A DNA stretch of 64,000 nt, taken from NCBI RefSeq assembly GCF_000422745.1, contig NZ_AUGQ01000006.1:124001-188000 (forward strand), in the 5' to 3' direction. The notes beneath the pieces were generated by a model, which saw only the letters and a program-made list of their open reading frames with translations, made no database searches and was not told the DNA's origin. This document shows positions 39,595 to 47,321 of the stretch, in pieces. This stretch comes from Microbacterium gubbeenense DSM 15944. Lineage in GTDB: Bacteria > Actinomycetota > Actinomycetes > Actinomycetales > Microbacteriaceae. The position numbers were made by a program, and so were the translations under genes. The stretch's first letter is position 1. The number at the start of each line of letters is the position of its first letter.

Positions 39595-39935
39595 CCTGCG
39601 CGGAGACGCCGCGCAACGTCCGCGGGATGACGATTCGCGGTGCCGTTGTCGACGACGAGACACGCTGCGCGCACTGGCGCGGTGACGATGATGTGCTCGC
39701 GATTCTGTTCCCGTGCTGCAACGCGTGGTATCCGTGTTACGCCTGTCACGAGCATCACGCCGGCCATGAGGCCGTTCGGTGGCGCGCGGATCAGAACGAC
39801 TGCCGCGCGCTGCTGTGCGGACGATGCGGCGAGACCATGTCGATTCGGCACTACCGCGCGACCGGCATGTGCGACGCGTGCGGCGGCCGCTTCAACGACG
39901 GGTGCAGACTGCACCATCATCTCTACTTCGCGTAA
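39591..39935 (+). CDS. CHY-type zinc finger protein
   Basis: 114 residues from GTG 39591, which overlaps the bioN stop. Cys and His residues are spaced as in zf-CHY domains: CAHW, FPCCNAWYPCYACHEHHAGH, LCGRCGETM, CDACGGRF and CRLHHHLYF, enough for three zinc ions. In eukaryotes CHY fingers accompany RING ligases; the small stand-alone bacterial proteins have no settled role. Overlap with bioN means it is co-translated with a biotin importer, a link for which I know no explanation. Confidence 0.85.
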   Translation: MTCAETPRNVRGMTIRGAVVDDETRCAHWRGDDDVLAILFPCCNAWYPCYACHEHHAGHEAVRWRADQNDCRALLCGRCGETMSIRHYRATGMCDACGGRFNDGCRLHHHLYFA

Positions 39936-39959
39936 CGAGGGTTCCCAGCGGACGCCTCC

Positions 39960-40002
39960 TATACTTGGGGGCTGGCCATATTCGGCCGGAACCCCGACCC
40001 CC
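39960..40002 (+). promoter_or_regulatory. Promoter and folded leader of the ABC-F gene
   Basis: TATACT (39960-39965) is a good -10. The following leader can fold CTGGCC (39972-39977) with GGCCGG (39984-39989), and GGGG (39967-39970) with either CCCC 39992-39995 or CCCCC 39998-40002. Two competing outer pairings could allow attenuation, known for some ABC-F genes. Confidence 0.35.
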
Positions 40003-40020
40003 GAAAGAGACAGGTGCGCT

Positions 40021-41619
40021 GTGCTTGCCGTCAGTGATCTCGAGATCCGCGTCGGTGCGCGCCTGCTCATGGAAAATGTGAGCTTCCGCGTCGCGGCCGG
40101 CGACAAGATCGGCCTCGTCGGACGCAACGGCGCCGGCAAGACCACCCTCACGAAGGTGCTCGCGGGCGACCTCGCCGCCGCCGACGGATCCGTGAAGGTG
40201 TCGGGCGAGCTCGGCTACCTGCCGCAGGATCCGCGTACCGGAGACCCCGAGGAGCTCGCGCGCACGCGCGTGCTCAACGCGCGCGGCCTCGGCGACCTGC
40301 AGGCCGGCATCTCGCAGGCGACGGAGGAGATGGGATCGCCCGATCCGGCCGTCGCCGAGAAGGCGATGCGGCGGTTCGGCCGCCTCACCGAGCGCTTCGA
40401 GTCGATCGGCGGCTACACCGCCGAGGCCGAGGCCGCCGTGATCGCCTCGAACCTGTCGCTGCCCGATCGCATCCTCGACCAGCCGCTCAAGACGCTCTCC
40501 GGCGGTCAGCGCCGCCGCATCGAGCTCGCGCGCATCCTGTTCAGCGACGCCGACACGATGATCCTCGACGAGCCGACCAACCACCTCGACGCCGACAGCG
40601 TCGTGTGGCTGCGCGAGTTCCTGAAGTCGTACAAGGGCGGGCTCATCGTCATCAGCCACGACGTGGAGCTCGTCGGCGAGACCGTGAATCGCGTGTTCTA
40701 CCTCGACGCGAACCGCCAGATCATCGACATCTACAACATGGGCTGGAAGCTCTACCAGCGCCAGCGCGTCGCCGACGAGGAGCGCCGCAAGAAGGAGCGC
40801 GTCGGCGCCGAGAAGAAGGCGTCGGCGCTGCGTCAGCAGGCCGCGAAGTTCGGCGCGAAGGCGACGAAGGCCGCCGCCGCGCACCAGATGGTCGCGCGCG
40901 CTGAGAAGCTGCTCGCGGGCCTCGACGACGTGCGCCAGGCCGATCGCGTCGCGAACATCCGCTTCCCGAAGCCGTCGGCGTGCGGAAAGACGCCGCTCAT
41001 GGCCTCCGGCCTATCGAAGTCGTACGGCGCGCTCGAGATCTTTGCGGGGGTCGACCTCGCGATCGACCGCGGCTCCAAGGTCGTCGTGCTCGGCCTCAAC
41101 GGCGCGGGAAAGACCACGCTGCTGCGCATCCTCGCCGGCGTCGACGAGAGCGACACAGGGCAGATCGAGCCCGGACACGGCCTCAAGATCGGCTACTACG
41201 CGCAGGAGCACGAGAACCTCGACGTGAACCGCAGCGTGCTCGAGAACATGATCTCGTCGGCGCCGAACCTCAACGAGACCGAAGCCCGCAAGGTGCTCGG
41301 ATCGTTCCTGTTCACGGGCGATGACGTCCTGAAGCCTGCCGGCGTCCTCTCCGGCGGCGAGAAGACGCGGCTCTCGCTCGCGACCCTCGTCGTCTCCAGC
41401 GCGAACGTGCTGCTGCTCGACGAGCCCACGAACAACCTGGACCCCGCCAGCCGCGAAGAGATCCTCGGCGCGCTCGCACACTACGAGGGAGCCGTCGTTC
41501 TCGTCTCCCACGACGAGGGCGCCGTCGAGGCGCTCAACCCCGAGCGCGTCCTTCTCCTCCCCGACGGCGTCGAGGACATCTGGAACCGCGAATACCTCGA
41601 TCTCATCACCTTGGCCTGA
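40021..41619 (+). CDS. ABC-F family ATPase
   Basis: 532 residues from GTG 40021 (VLAVSDLEIRVGARLLMEN). Two ABC domains and no membrane part: Walker A GRNGAGKTT and GLNGAGKTT, signatures LSGGQRRRIELA and LSGGEKTRLSLA, Walker B ILDEPTNHLD and LLDEPTNNLD. The basic linker between domains (about 250-310, rich in Lys, Arg, Ala) is the P-site tRNA interaction motif. ABC-F proteins act on the ribosome, aiding translation or antibiotic protection. Which subtype this is cannot be settled by eye. Confidence 0.92.
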   Translation: MLAVSDLEIRVGARLLMENVSFRVAAGDKIGLVGRNGAGKTTLTKVLAGDLAAADGSVKVSGELGYLPQDPRTGDPEELARTRVLNARGLGDLQAGISQATEEMGSPDPAVAEKAMRRFGRLTERFESIGGYTAEAEAAVIASNLSLPDRILDQPLKTLSGGQRRRIELARILFSDADTMILDEPTNHLDADSVVWLREFLKSYKGGLIVISHDVELVGETVNRVFYLDANRQIIDIYNMGWKLYQRQRVADEERRKKERVGAEKKASALRQQAAKFGAKATKAAAAHQMVARAEKLLAGLDDVRQADRVANIRFPKPSACGKTPLMASGLSKSYGALEIFAGVDLAIDRGSKVVVLGLNGAGKTTLLRILAGVDESDTGQIEPGHGLKIGYYAQEHENLDVNRSVLENMISSAPNLNETEARKVLGSFLFTGDDVLKPAGVLSGGEKTRLSLATLVVSSANVLLLDEPTNNLDPASREEILGALAHYEGAVVLVSHDEGAVEALNPERVLLLPDGVEDIWNREYLDLITLA

Positions 41620-41729
41620 ACCCCGCGGCACGCACATCGCTGCGTTGTCGGTCGGTCGACGCACGTTCGTGCGCCTTCCCTCCTCCGCCTTGCGCTGCAC
41701 GCGCCGCGGCGCCCAGGATGGAATGCGGG

Positions 41730-42593
41730 TCAGATGGCGTCGAGGATGGCGTCTTCGGCGTCGGCGTCGCGGTCTCGGCGCTTCGGGCGGCGGGCGCGCG
41801 GCTTCCGGCGCGGCGGGAGGTCGTCGAGATCGTCCTCGTCATCCTCATCGTCGTCCGTGTCGTCCTCGCGGTTCGCGCGGATCTCCGTGCGGATCATGTA
41901 TCCGATGAACACGAAGCCCATGACGGCGAACAGGATCCACTGGATCGCGTACGACAGGTGCGGGCCCGCGTCGATCTCGGGCGCCTCGATGGCGTTGGGC
42001 GCGTCGGCCGGGGCCGGATCCTCCGAGGCCATGATCGCGTAGATCGGCGTCACGACGCTCTCGCCCAGCATGTCGGCGATCGTGGGCACGTGGATCGTCG
42101 GCAGCTGCCCGTCGGGCGCGGTCTGGCCGGATGCCGTCTGCGGCTCGCTCCCGCGCGCCCGCGCGATCACCGTGATCTCGCCGGTCGGTGCGTCGGGGGC
42201 GGCGACCTCATCGCCGCCGTACTCGGGCGGCACCCACCCGCGGTCGACGGCCACGATCCGACCGTCGTCGAGCTCGAACGGCACGATCACCTCGTACGCG
42301 CTCGTGCCGCCCCGCGGCCGGTTGCGCACCAGAAGCTGCTCGTCCGGAAGATAGTGCCCCGTGAGCAGCACGGGCTGCCACTCGTCATCGGGATCGAAAT
42401 CGTCGGTGCCGCTCATCAGCTCGTCGAACGCGATGGGATCCGCGTCGTAGTTGTTCTCCACGAGCGCGTTGGCGGCGGCGCGCTCCTCGCCGCGCACGAA
42501 CTGCCAATTCGACAGGAACGCGCACGCGATCGCGAACAGCAGCGCGATCACCGCGTACACGACCCACCGAGCGGCGCGGGGCCAGGTCTTCAT
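41730..42593 (-). CDS. SURF1-family cytochrome oxidase assembly protein
   Basis: 287 residues. One helix near the N-terminus (residues 11-28) and one near 215-235 flank an extracytoplasmic domain, the SURF1 layout. Family motifs: GEERAAANALVENN, VLLTGHYLPDEQLLVRNR and VDRGWVPP. SURF1 helps place heme A in cytochrome oxidase subunit I, in line with ctaB and ctaA nearby. The C-terminal tail is Asp-rich then Arg-rich (DDDEDDEDDLDD, PRARRPKRRDRD), unlike the domain itself. It overlaps the upstream small gene by 4 nt. Confidence 0.88.
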   Translation of the reverse strand: MKTWPRAARWVVYAVIALLFAIACAFLSNWQFVRGEERAAANALVENNYDADPIAFDELMSGTDDFDPDDEWQPVLLTGHYLPDEQLLVRNRPRGGTSAYEVIVPFELDDGRIVAVDRGWVPPEYGGDEVAAPDAPTGEITVIARARGSEPQTASGQTAPDGQLPTIHVPTIADMLGESVVTPIYAIMASEDPAPADAPNAIEAPEIDAGPHLSYAIQWILFAVMGFVFIGYMIRTEIRANREDDTDDDEDDEDDLDDLPPRRKPRARRPKRRDRDADAEDAILDAI

Positions 42594-42835
42594 CGGGACT
42601 CCTCTGGAAGATCGACACCGGATCCGTCGGACACGCCGTCGACGACCGTCACCGGAAAAGCGCGGGACGCGAGGAAATCGCGCAGGTATTCGACGTGCTC
42701 ATCGCACGCGAGCCAGACCTTGCGACGGTCTATCGTGTGGATCTTCGGGTTGCGCCAGACCACGCTGCGCGCCGCGTCGGCGCGGCACTCGGCGCGAGAG
42801 CACTGCGGAGACTCGGGGGAGAAGCCGAGGATCAT
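42590..42835 (-). CDS. Conserved actinobacterial small protein next to SURF1
   Basis: 81 residues, function unknown. Pattern CSRAECRADA near 12-21, VVWRNPKIH and RRKVWLACDEH resemble a small Cys/His protein found upstream of SURF1 genes in actinobacteria; the three Cys and nearby His could bind a metal. Overlaps of 4 nt with DUF3099 gene upstream and SURF1 downstream make a three-gene unit, so a role in oxidase assembly is a reasonable guess. Confidence 0.75.
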   Translation of the reverse strand: MILGFSPESPQCSRAECRADAARSVVWRNPKIHTIDRRKVWLACDEHVEYLRDFLASRAFPVTVVDGVSDGSGVDLPEESR

Positions 42836-43191
42836 TGTGGGGACCGTTTCTCATCACCGGGCGCCTCGTCGATGCGGATGACGTCGCCGGCGGGATCCGC
42901 CTGGGTCGCCGGGCCGTGGGCGTCGAGGTAGCGTTCCGGGCTCACAGCGGATGTTCGCACGTGCGCGTTCGCCTGGTTGGCCAGGACCACCGCGAAGTAC
43001 GGCAGGAACACCGCGCCGATGCCGAACACGAAGGTCTGCCACCCCCACGGCTGCACCGCGAACGCGAGCACGACGCACACGGTGCGCACGGCCATCATGA
43101 TGACGTACCGCTTCATGCGGGCGGTCTCGTCATCCTCCGGCGATTCGTCGATCGACGTCGCCGATTGGGGAGCCTTGCTGCGGTGCTTCAC
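42832..43191 (-). CDS. DUF3099 membrane protein
   Basis: 119 residues from GTG 43191. Two hydrophobic segments (about 29-45 and 50-72: VIMMAVRTVCVVLAFAVQ, VFGIGAVFLPYFAVVLAN) with charged ends are typical of DUF3099, a small actinobacterial membrane family of unknown function. It heads the operon with the small Cys protein and SURF1. Confidence 0.85.
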   Translation of the reverse strand: MKHRSKAPQSATSIDESPEDDETARMKRYVIMMAVRTVCVVLAFAVQPWGWQTFVFGIGAVFLPYFAVVLANQANAHVRTSAVSPERYLDAHGPATQADPAGDVIRIDEAPGDEKRSPQ

Positions 43192-43200
43192 GATGACCCC

Positions 43201-43206
43201 AGTTTA
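43201..43206 (-). promoter_or_regulatory. -10 box of DUF3099-SURF1 operon
   Basis: On the minus strand TAAACT lies 9 nt before GTG 43191, next to the hairpin that ends the upstream gene. Confidence 0.4.
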
Positions 43207-43229
43207 GGCCTCGCACCTGGGGCGAGGCC
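43207..43229 (-). terminator. Hairpin after the DUF4190-like gene
   Basis: GGCCTCGC (43207-43214) and GCGAGGCC (43222-43229), 8 bp, 7-nt loop, just beyond the stop at 43235. Confidence 0.5.
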
Positions 43230-43234
43230 GGGGA

Positions 43235-43639
43235 TCACATCGTGCTGAATCCGGCGAGCAGCGCGGCGGCGACGAACGCCAGGACGATGAAGATGACGAT
43301 GCTGAACAGGATCAGCACGTAGCCGATGATGACGCCGGCGAGCGCGAGCCCGCGACCGCCCCCACCGCGCTTCTTGATCTGTGACAGCGCGATGTGTCCG
43401 AAGATCACGGCGAGCACCGCCGAGAGGGGCGCGAGCACCGACAGGATCGCGCCGAGGAGCGGAATGAGGCTCAGCAGCCACGACGCGGGGGAGACGAGCG
43501 CGCAGATGAAGGACGTGAGCGCCATCGGATTGGTCTGCTGCTGCGGCGCGACCGGATACGGCTGCGCGTACTGCGGCTGGGGCGCCGACGGCTGGTTGTA
43601 CGGCGGCTGCGGCGGTACGGGCTGCTGGTAGTCGGACAT
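43235..43639 (-). CDS. DUF4190-type small membrane protein
   Basis: 134 residues from ATG 43639 with GGGAGAG upstream. The N-terminal 40 residues are a Pro/Gln/Tyr-rich cytosolic tail (QQPVPPQPPYNQP). Two hydrophobic segments follow with the conserved turn IFGHIALSQIKKR between them, the DUF4190 signature. Function unknown. It is divergent from fabG. Confidence 0.8.
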   Translation of the reverse strand: MSDYQQPVPPQPPYNQPSAPQPQYAQPYPVAPQQQTNPMALTSFICALVSPASWLLSLIPLLGAILSVLAPLSAVLAVIFGHIALSQIKKRGGGGRGLALAGVIIGYVLILFSIVIFIVLAFVAAALLAGFSTM

Positions 43640-43756
43640 ATCGCACTCTCCCTCGGTCGGTGATTCTAGAGTACTGGGGCGACGCGCCCACCGCATTCCG
43701 GAGAACCCGACGGATAGGCTGGCGTCTGCCCCACCCCGACAGCAGGAGAACACCCC

Positions 43757-44479
43757 ATGAGCACACCCGCCACCTCGGATCGCGTCGCCCTCGTCACGGG
43801 CGGCAACAGGGGAATCGGACGCGCGATCGCCGAGCGCCTCGTCGCCGACGGATATCGCGTCGCCGTCACGGCGCGCAGCGGATCCGGTCCGGCAGGCGCT
43901 CTGACCGTGATCGCCGACGTGAACGACGCGGCGTCGCTCGACCAGGCGGTCGCAGAGGTCGAGTCCGCGCTCGGCCCGATCACGATCGTCGTCGCGAACG
44001 CCGGCATTACGAAGGACACGCTGCTCATGCGCATGAGCGACGACGACTTCTCGAACGTGGTCGACACCAACCTCGGCGGGGCGTTCCGCACCGTCAAGCG
44101 CGCGATCAAGTCGATGATCAAGGCCCGCCGCGGCCGCATCATCCTGATCTCGAGCGTGTCGGGGCTCTTCGGGGTCGCGGGACAGGCGAACTACTCAGCG
44201 TCGAAGTCGGGACTCGTCGGGTTCGCCCGCGCGATCACGCGAGAGCTCGGGGGGCGGGGGATCACAGCGAACGTCGTGGCGCCCGGGTTCATCGAGTCGG
44301 ATATGACCGCCGAGCTCGACGACAAGACGCAGGCCGAGTACCGCAAGCAGATCCCGGCCGGTCGCTACGGAACCGCCGAGGAGATTGCGGGGGTCGTGTC
44401 GTGGCTCGCGGGCGACGAGGCGAGCTACATCTCGGGCGCCGTCATCCCGGTCGACGGCGGCCTCGGCATGGGACACTGA
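43757..44479 (+). CDS. fabG: 3-oxoacyl-ACP reductase FabG (SDR family)
   Basis: 240 residues, AGGAGA upstream of ATG. NADP-binding TGGNRGIGRAIAERL near 14-28, VANAGI, the catalytic Ser in ISSVSGLFG, Tyr and Lys in YSASKSG, and VAPGFIESDMT. Best match is the FabG/MabA branch, which reduces 3-oxoacyl-ACP in fatty-acid elongation. No fatty-acid neighbours are present, so another SDR substrate remains possible. A TAGGCT box at 43715-43720 may be its -10. Confidence 0.85.
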   Translation: MSTPATSDRVALVTGGNRGIGRAIAERLVADGYRVAVTARSGSGPAGALTVIADVNDAASLDQAVAEVESALGPITIVVANAGITKDTLLMRMSDDDFSNVVDTNLGGAFRTVKRAIKSMIKARRGRIILISSVSGLFGVAGQANYSASKSGLVGFARAITRELGGRGITANVVAPGFIESDMTAELDDKTQAEYRKQIPAGRYGTAEEIAGVVSWLAGDEASYISGAVIPVDGGLGMGH

Positions 44480-44503
44480 CGCCCGAGCGAGCGGCAGTCG
44501 GCT

Positions 44504-45136
44504 TCAGGGCAGCAGCGGGATCAGCTGAGAAAGATCCACGGGCCCGACCGACACGGGCGCGGCCCTGCGCACCGCGGGCTTGGCGTTGAACGCGACGCCG
44601 AGCCCGGCGGACGCGATCATCATGAGGTCGTTCGCGCCGTCGCCGATCGCGATCGTGCGGTGCGGGGAGATGCCGTGCTCGGCCGCCCACGCGGCGAGGT
44701 GATCCGCCTTGGCCTGCGCGTCGACGATCGGGCCGTCGACCTCGCCCGTGACGATTCCGTTCTCGATCGCGAGCCGGTTCGCGCGCCAGAAGTCGACGCC
44801 GAGCGTCGGGGCGAGCTCGTCGAGGATCTCGTGGAACCCGCCCGAGACGACGCCGGCGAGGCCCCCGCGCTCGTGCACGGCGGCGGTGAGCTCTGTGACC
44901 CCCGGCGTCGGCTCGATGCGCGAGAGCACACGTTCGAACGCCGCTACCGGTACGCCCGCGAGCGCCGACACACGCGACCTCAGGCTCGCGGCGAAATCGA
45001 TCTCGCCGCGCATCGCGGCCTCGGTCGCGGCGGCGACCTCGGCACCACGGCCCGCCTCATCGGCGATGAGCTCGATGACCTCGTTGCGGATCAGGGTGGA
45101 GTCGGCGTCGAGAACGACGAGAAAACGCGCAGTCAC
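44504..45136 (-). CDS. serB: Phosphoserine phosphatase
   Basis: 210 residues, the HAD hydrolase that releases serine from phosphoserine. Motif I DADSTLI with the nucleophile Asp is at residues 10-16, motif II VVSGGF near 100, motif IV GDGANDLMMI near 168. It has only the catalytic domain and no ACT domain. GTG start with a leaderless -10. It is divergent from the ABC ATPase and convergent with fabG. Confidence 0.92.
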   Translation of the reverse strand: MTARFLVVLDADSTLIRNEVIELIADEAGRGAEVAAATEAAMRGEIDFAASLRSRVSALAGVPVAAFERVLSRIEPTPGVTELTAAVHERGGLAGVVSGGFHEILDELAPTLGVDFWRANRLAIENGIVTGEVDGPIVDAQAKADHLAAWAAEHGISPHRTIAIGDGANDLMMIASAGLGVAFNAKPAVRRAAPVSVGPVDLSQLIPLLP

Positions 45137-45143
45137 CCTCAGA

Positions 45144-45149
45144 ACAGTA
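45144..45149 (-). promoter_or_regulatory. -10 box of leaderless promoter (serB)
   Basis: Minus-strand TACTGT, 7 nt, then GTG 45136. Confidence 0.4.
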
Positions 45150-45164
45150 GTCGGAGCGTGGCGG

Positions 45165-45170
45165 TAGGCT
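45165..45170 (+). promoter_or_regulatory. -10 box of leaderless promoter (ABC ATPase)
   Basis: TAGGCT, 7 nt, then ATG 45178. The box and spacer resemble those before the PatB-like gene (TAGGCTCGAAC). Confidence 0.5.
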
Positions 45171-45177
45171 CGAACTC

Positions 45178-45975
45178 ATGACTTCCGTGCTCGAGATGAA
45201 CGACGTCGTCGTGCGTCGTGGCGCCCGCAATATCGTCGACAACATCTCCTGGACGGTGAACGATGACGAGCGGTGGGTCATCCTCGGTCCGAACGGTGCA
45301 GGTAAGACGACGCTGCTGCAGATCGCCGACACGATGATGTTCCCGACGACGGGAACCGTCGACGTGCTCGGCGAGCGCCTCGGCAAGACCGATGTGTTCC
45401 AGATCCGCCCGTTCATCGGGTTCGCCTCGACGGCGCTCGCGCGGCGCATTCCTGCCGACGAGACGGTGCTCAACGTCGTCCTGACGGCGGCGTACTCGGT
45501 GCTCGGCCGTTGGAACGAGCAGTACGAGCCAATCGACGAGCGGCGTGCGATGCGCGTGCTCGCCGAGTGGAAGCTCGATGGCCTCGCCGATCGCGTGTTC
45601 GGCACGCTGAGCGATGGCGAGCGCAAGCGCGTGCAGGTGGCGCGCGCGGTGATGACCGATCCCGAGCTGCTGCTGCTCGACGAGCCCACCGCGAGCCTCG
45701 ACCTCGGCGCGCGCGAGGAGCTCCTGCAGCTGCTGACGGGATACGCGCAGGCGCCGTCGACGCCCGCGATGATCATGGTCACGCACCACGTCGAGGAGAT
45801 CCCCGTGGGGTTCACCCACGTGATGCTCGTGCGCGAGGGCCGCGCGGTGGCACAGGGACCGCTGCGCGAGACGCTCACGCGCGAGAACCTCGCCGAGACG
45901 TTCGGATTCCCGATCGCCGTCGTCGAGCATCGGGGTCGCTGGGTCGCGCGCGCCGAGGCTCCCATCTTCGCCTGA
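45178..45975 (+). CDS. Orphan ABC ATPase
   Basis: 265 residues, one ABC domain: Walker A GPNGAGKTT near 41, signature LSDGERKRV (Gly to Asp in the second position), Walker B LLLLDEPTASLDLG, switch His VTHHVEEI. No permease or binding protein lies nearby, so its partner is unknown; it resembles the single-domain ATPases of the ModF/YlmA kind. It is followed by rpmE2 with a separate promoter. Confidence 0.85.
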   Translation: MTSVLEMNDVVVRRGARNIVDNISWTVNDDERWVILGPNGAGKTTLLQIADTMMFPTTGTVDVLGERLGKTDVFQIRPFIGFASTALARRIPADETVLNVVLTAAYSVLGRWNEQYEPIDERRAMRVLAEWKLDGLADRVFGTLSDGERKRVQVARAVMTDPELLLLDEPTASLDLGAREELLQLLTGYAQAPSTPAMIMVTHHVEEIPVGFTHVMLVREGRAVAQGPLRETLTRENLAETFGFPIAVVEHRGRWVARAEAPIFA

Positions 45976-46023
45976 TAGAATCTCTCGCTGGCGCTCGAGG
46001 TGCGCCTGTGCGGACATGTCCGC
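45976..46023 (+). promoter_or_regulatory. rpmE2 promoter and leader palindrome
   Basis: TAGAAT (45976-45981) is a likely -10. In the leader, GCGGACATGTCCGC (46010-46023) is a perfect 14-bp palindrome about 40 nt before the start, a candidate operator or RNA-level control site. Confidence 0.45.
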
Positions 46024-46062
46024 GCGCTTCCCTCCTCACCCCCTATCTTCTGAAGGACAGCC

Positions 46063-46311
46063 ATGAAGACTGACATTCACCCCACCTACGCGTACGTCGT
46101 GTTCCGCGACCTCGGCTCGGGCCAGACGTACCTCACGCGCTCGACCGCGACCAGCGACAAGACGATCGAGCTCGACGGCACGGAGTACCCCGTGATCGAC
46201 GTCGAGATCTCGGCCGCTTCGCACCCGTTCTACACGGGCAAGCAGCGCATCATGGACTCGGCCGGACGCGTCGAGAAGTTCAACCAGCGCTTCAAGGGCT
46301 TCGGCAAGTAG
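46063..46311 (+). CDS. rpmE2: 50S ribosomal protein L31 type B
   Basis: 82 residues. The N-terminal [20 protein letters not shown] and C-terminal [25 protein letters not shown] are L31. It lacks the CxxC zinc ribbon, so it is the zinc-free B form, longer than the A form. Such paralogues are often induced on zinc shortage where an A form exists; none is in this window. Confidence 0.96.
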   Translation: MKTDIHPTYAYVVFRDLGSGQTYLTRSTATSDKTIELDGTEYPVIDVEISAASHPFYTGKQRIMDSAGRVEKFNQRFKGFGK

Positions 46312-46320
46312 ACCGCGCCT

Positions 46321-46361
46321 ACGACGAAGGGAGCCTCGCACAGCGAGGCTCCCTTCGTCGT
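46321..46361. terminator. Bidirectional terminator rpmE2 / exonuclease
   Basis: A perfect 19-bp stem (46321-46339 with 46343-46361) and a 3-nt loop ACA, between convergent genes. Confidence 0.88.
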
Positions 46362-46365
46362 TACA

Positions 46366-47259
46366 TCAGCGGATCGGCCAGGCCCCGTCGAGCGTCTCGC
46401 CCGCGGAGAGCTTGCCGATCTTCACGAAGTACTGCGTGAGGCTGGCCGACTGCTCGGCGGCCCATCCGGCCTGCGCATCGTGCAGCTGGGCGACGTTCGA
46501 CGGAAGGTCGCCTCCGTAGCGCTCGGCCTGTGCGAGCGCGATGCGTCCGGCGGCGATCGCGTCGGCGGAGGCCTCGTGCGCGTCCTCGAGCGCGACGCCG
46601 TAGTGCGCCGCGACGATGTCGAGGGTGCGCTTGCCGCGACGATACCGATCCATCTGCTTGTCGATGACGAGCGGATCCACGACCGGTGAGGGGTTCTCGA
46701 TCGGGGCGATTCCGTGGCGGAGAGCCTCGTGCTTGAGGAGCGAGAGGTCGAATGCGGCGTTGTACGCGACGACGGGGATCCCTGCCGCGAGCAGCGCGCG
46801 GACGGCGCTGACGATCTCGTCGACGACCTCACAGGCGTCCCGGCCCTCGGCGCGGGCGCGCTCGGTGGAGATGCCGTGCACGCGCGCGGCGCCCTCGGGG
46901 ATCTCGATGCCCGGATCCGCGAGCCAGTCGTGCGCCTCGACGACGTTGCCGGCACCATCGAGCACGCCGACGTACGCCGTGACGATGCGATCGGAGGTGA
47001 CGTCGACGCCGGTGGTCTCGAGGTCGAAGACCGCCACGTTCGTCAGCAGGCGGCCCTCGGCGGGCTCGAACTGCGCGGTGATGTCATCGAATACCATGCG
47101 GAGCTCCTCGAAATCGATCTGGGCGACGTGCGACGGCACCGGGCGCCGCCCGGAGGAGGAACGCTTCGCGGGGCGAGGCAGCCACGAGACGCGCTCGCCC
47201 GGACCGTCGAGGTCCGCCAACGGGAACAGCGGCGGGGGATCGGGCCACGACGTCTTCAT
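46366..47259 (-). CDS. 3'-5' exonuclease (DnaQ-like, DEDDh)
   Basis: 297 residues from ATG 47259. The RNase T/epsilon exonuclease fold starts at AVFDLETTGVD (motif I, two acidic metal ligands), continues through YNAAFDLSLLKHE (motif II) and ends with HEASADAIAAGRI (motif III, catalytic His and Asp), the DEDDh set. Substrate is single-stranded DNA or RNA in relatives. The first 55 residues (Pro-, Ser-, Arg-rich) are not conserved; a second start at 47097 has a better ribosome site (GAGGAG, 6 nt) and would give 243 residues. Codon use favours the longer form. Confidence 0.85.
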   Translation of the reverse strand: MKTSWPDPPPLFPLADLDGPGERVSWLPRPAKRSSSGRRPVPSHVAQIDFEELRMVFDDITAQFEPAEGRLLTNVAVFDLETTGVDVTSDRIVTAYVGVLDGAGNVVEAHDWLADPGIEIPEGAARVHGISTERARAEGRDACEVVDEIVSAVRALLAAGIPVVAYNAAFDLSLLKHEALRHGIAPIENPSPVVDPLVIDKQMDRYRRGKRTLDIVAAHYGVALEDAHEASADAIAAGRIALAQAERYGGDLPSNVAQLHDAQAGWAAEQSASLTQYFVKIGKLSAGETLDGAWPIR

Positions 47260-47308
47260 ACCCCTAGAACGTAGGCGGGATATGCCGCAAACTCGACTCG
47301 CCACGCCC

Positions 47309-47314
47309 TAAACT
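47309..47314 (+). promoter_or_regulatory. -10 box of leaderless promoter (hydrolase)
   Basis: TAAACT, 7 nt, then GTG 47322. Confidence 0.45.
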
Positions 47315-47321
47315 CGGCAGG

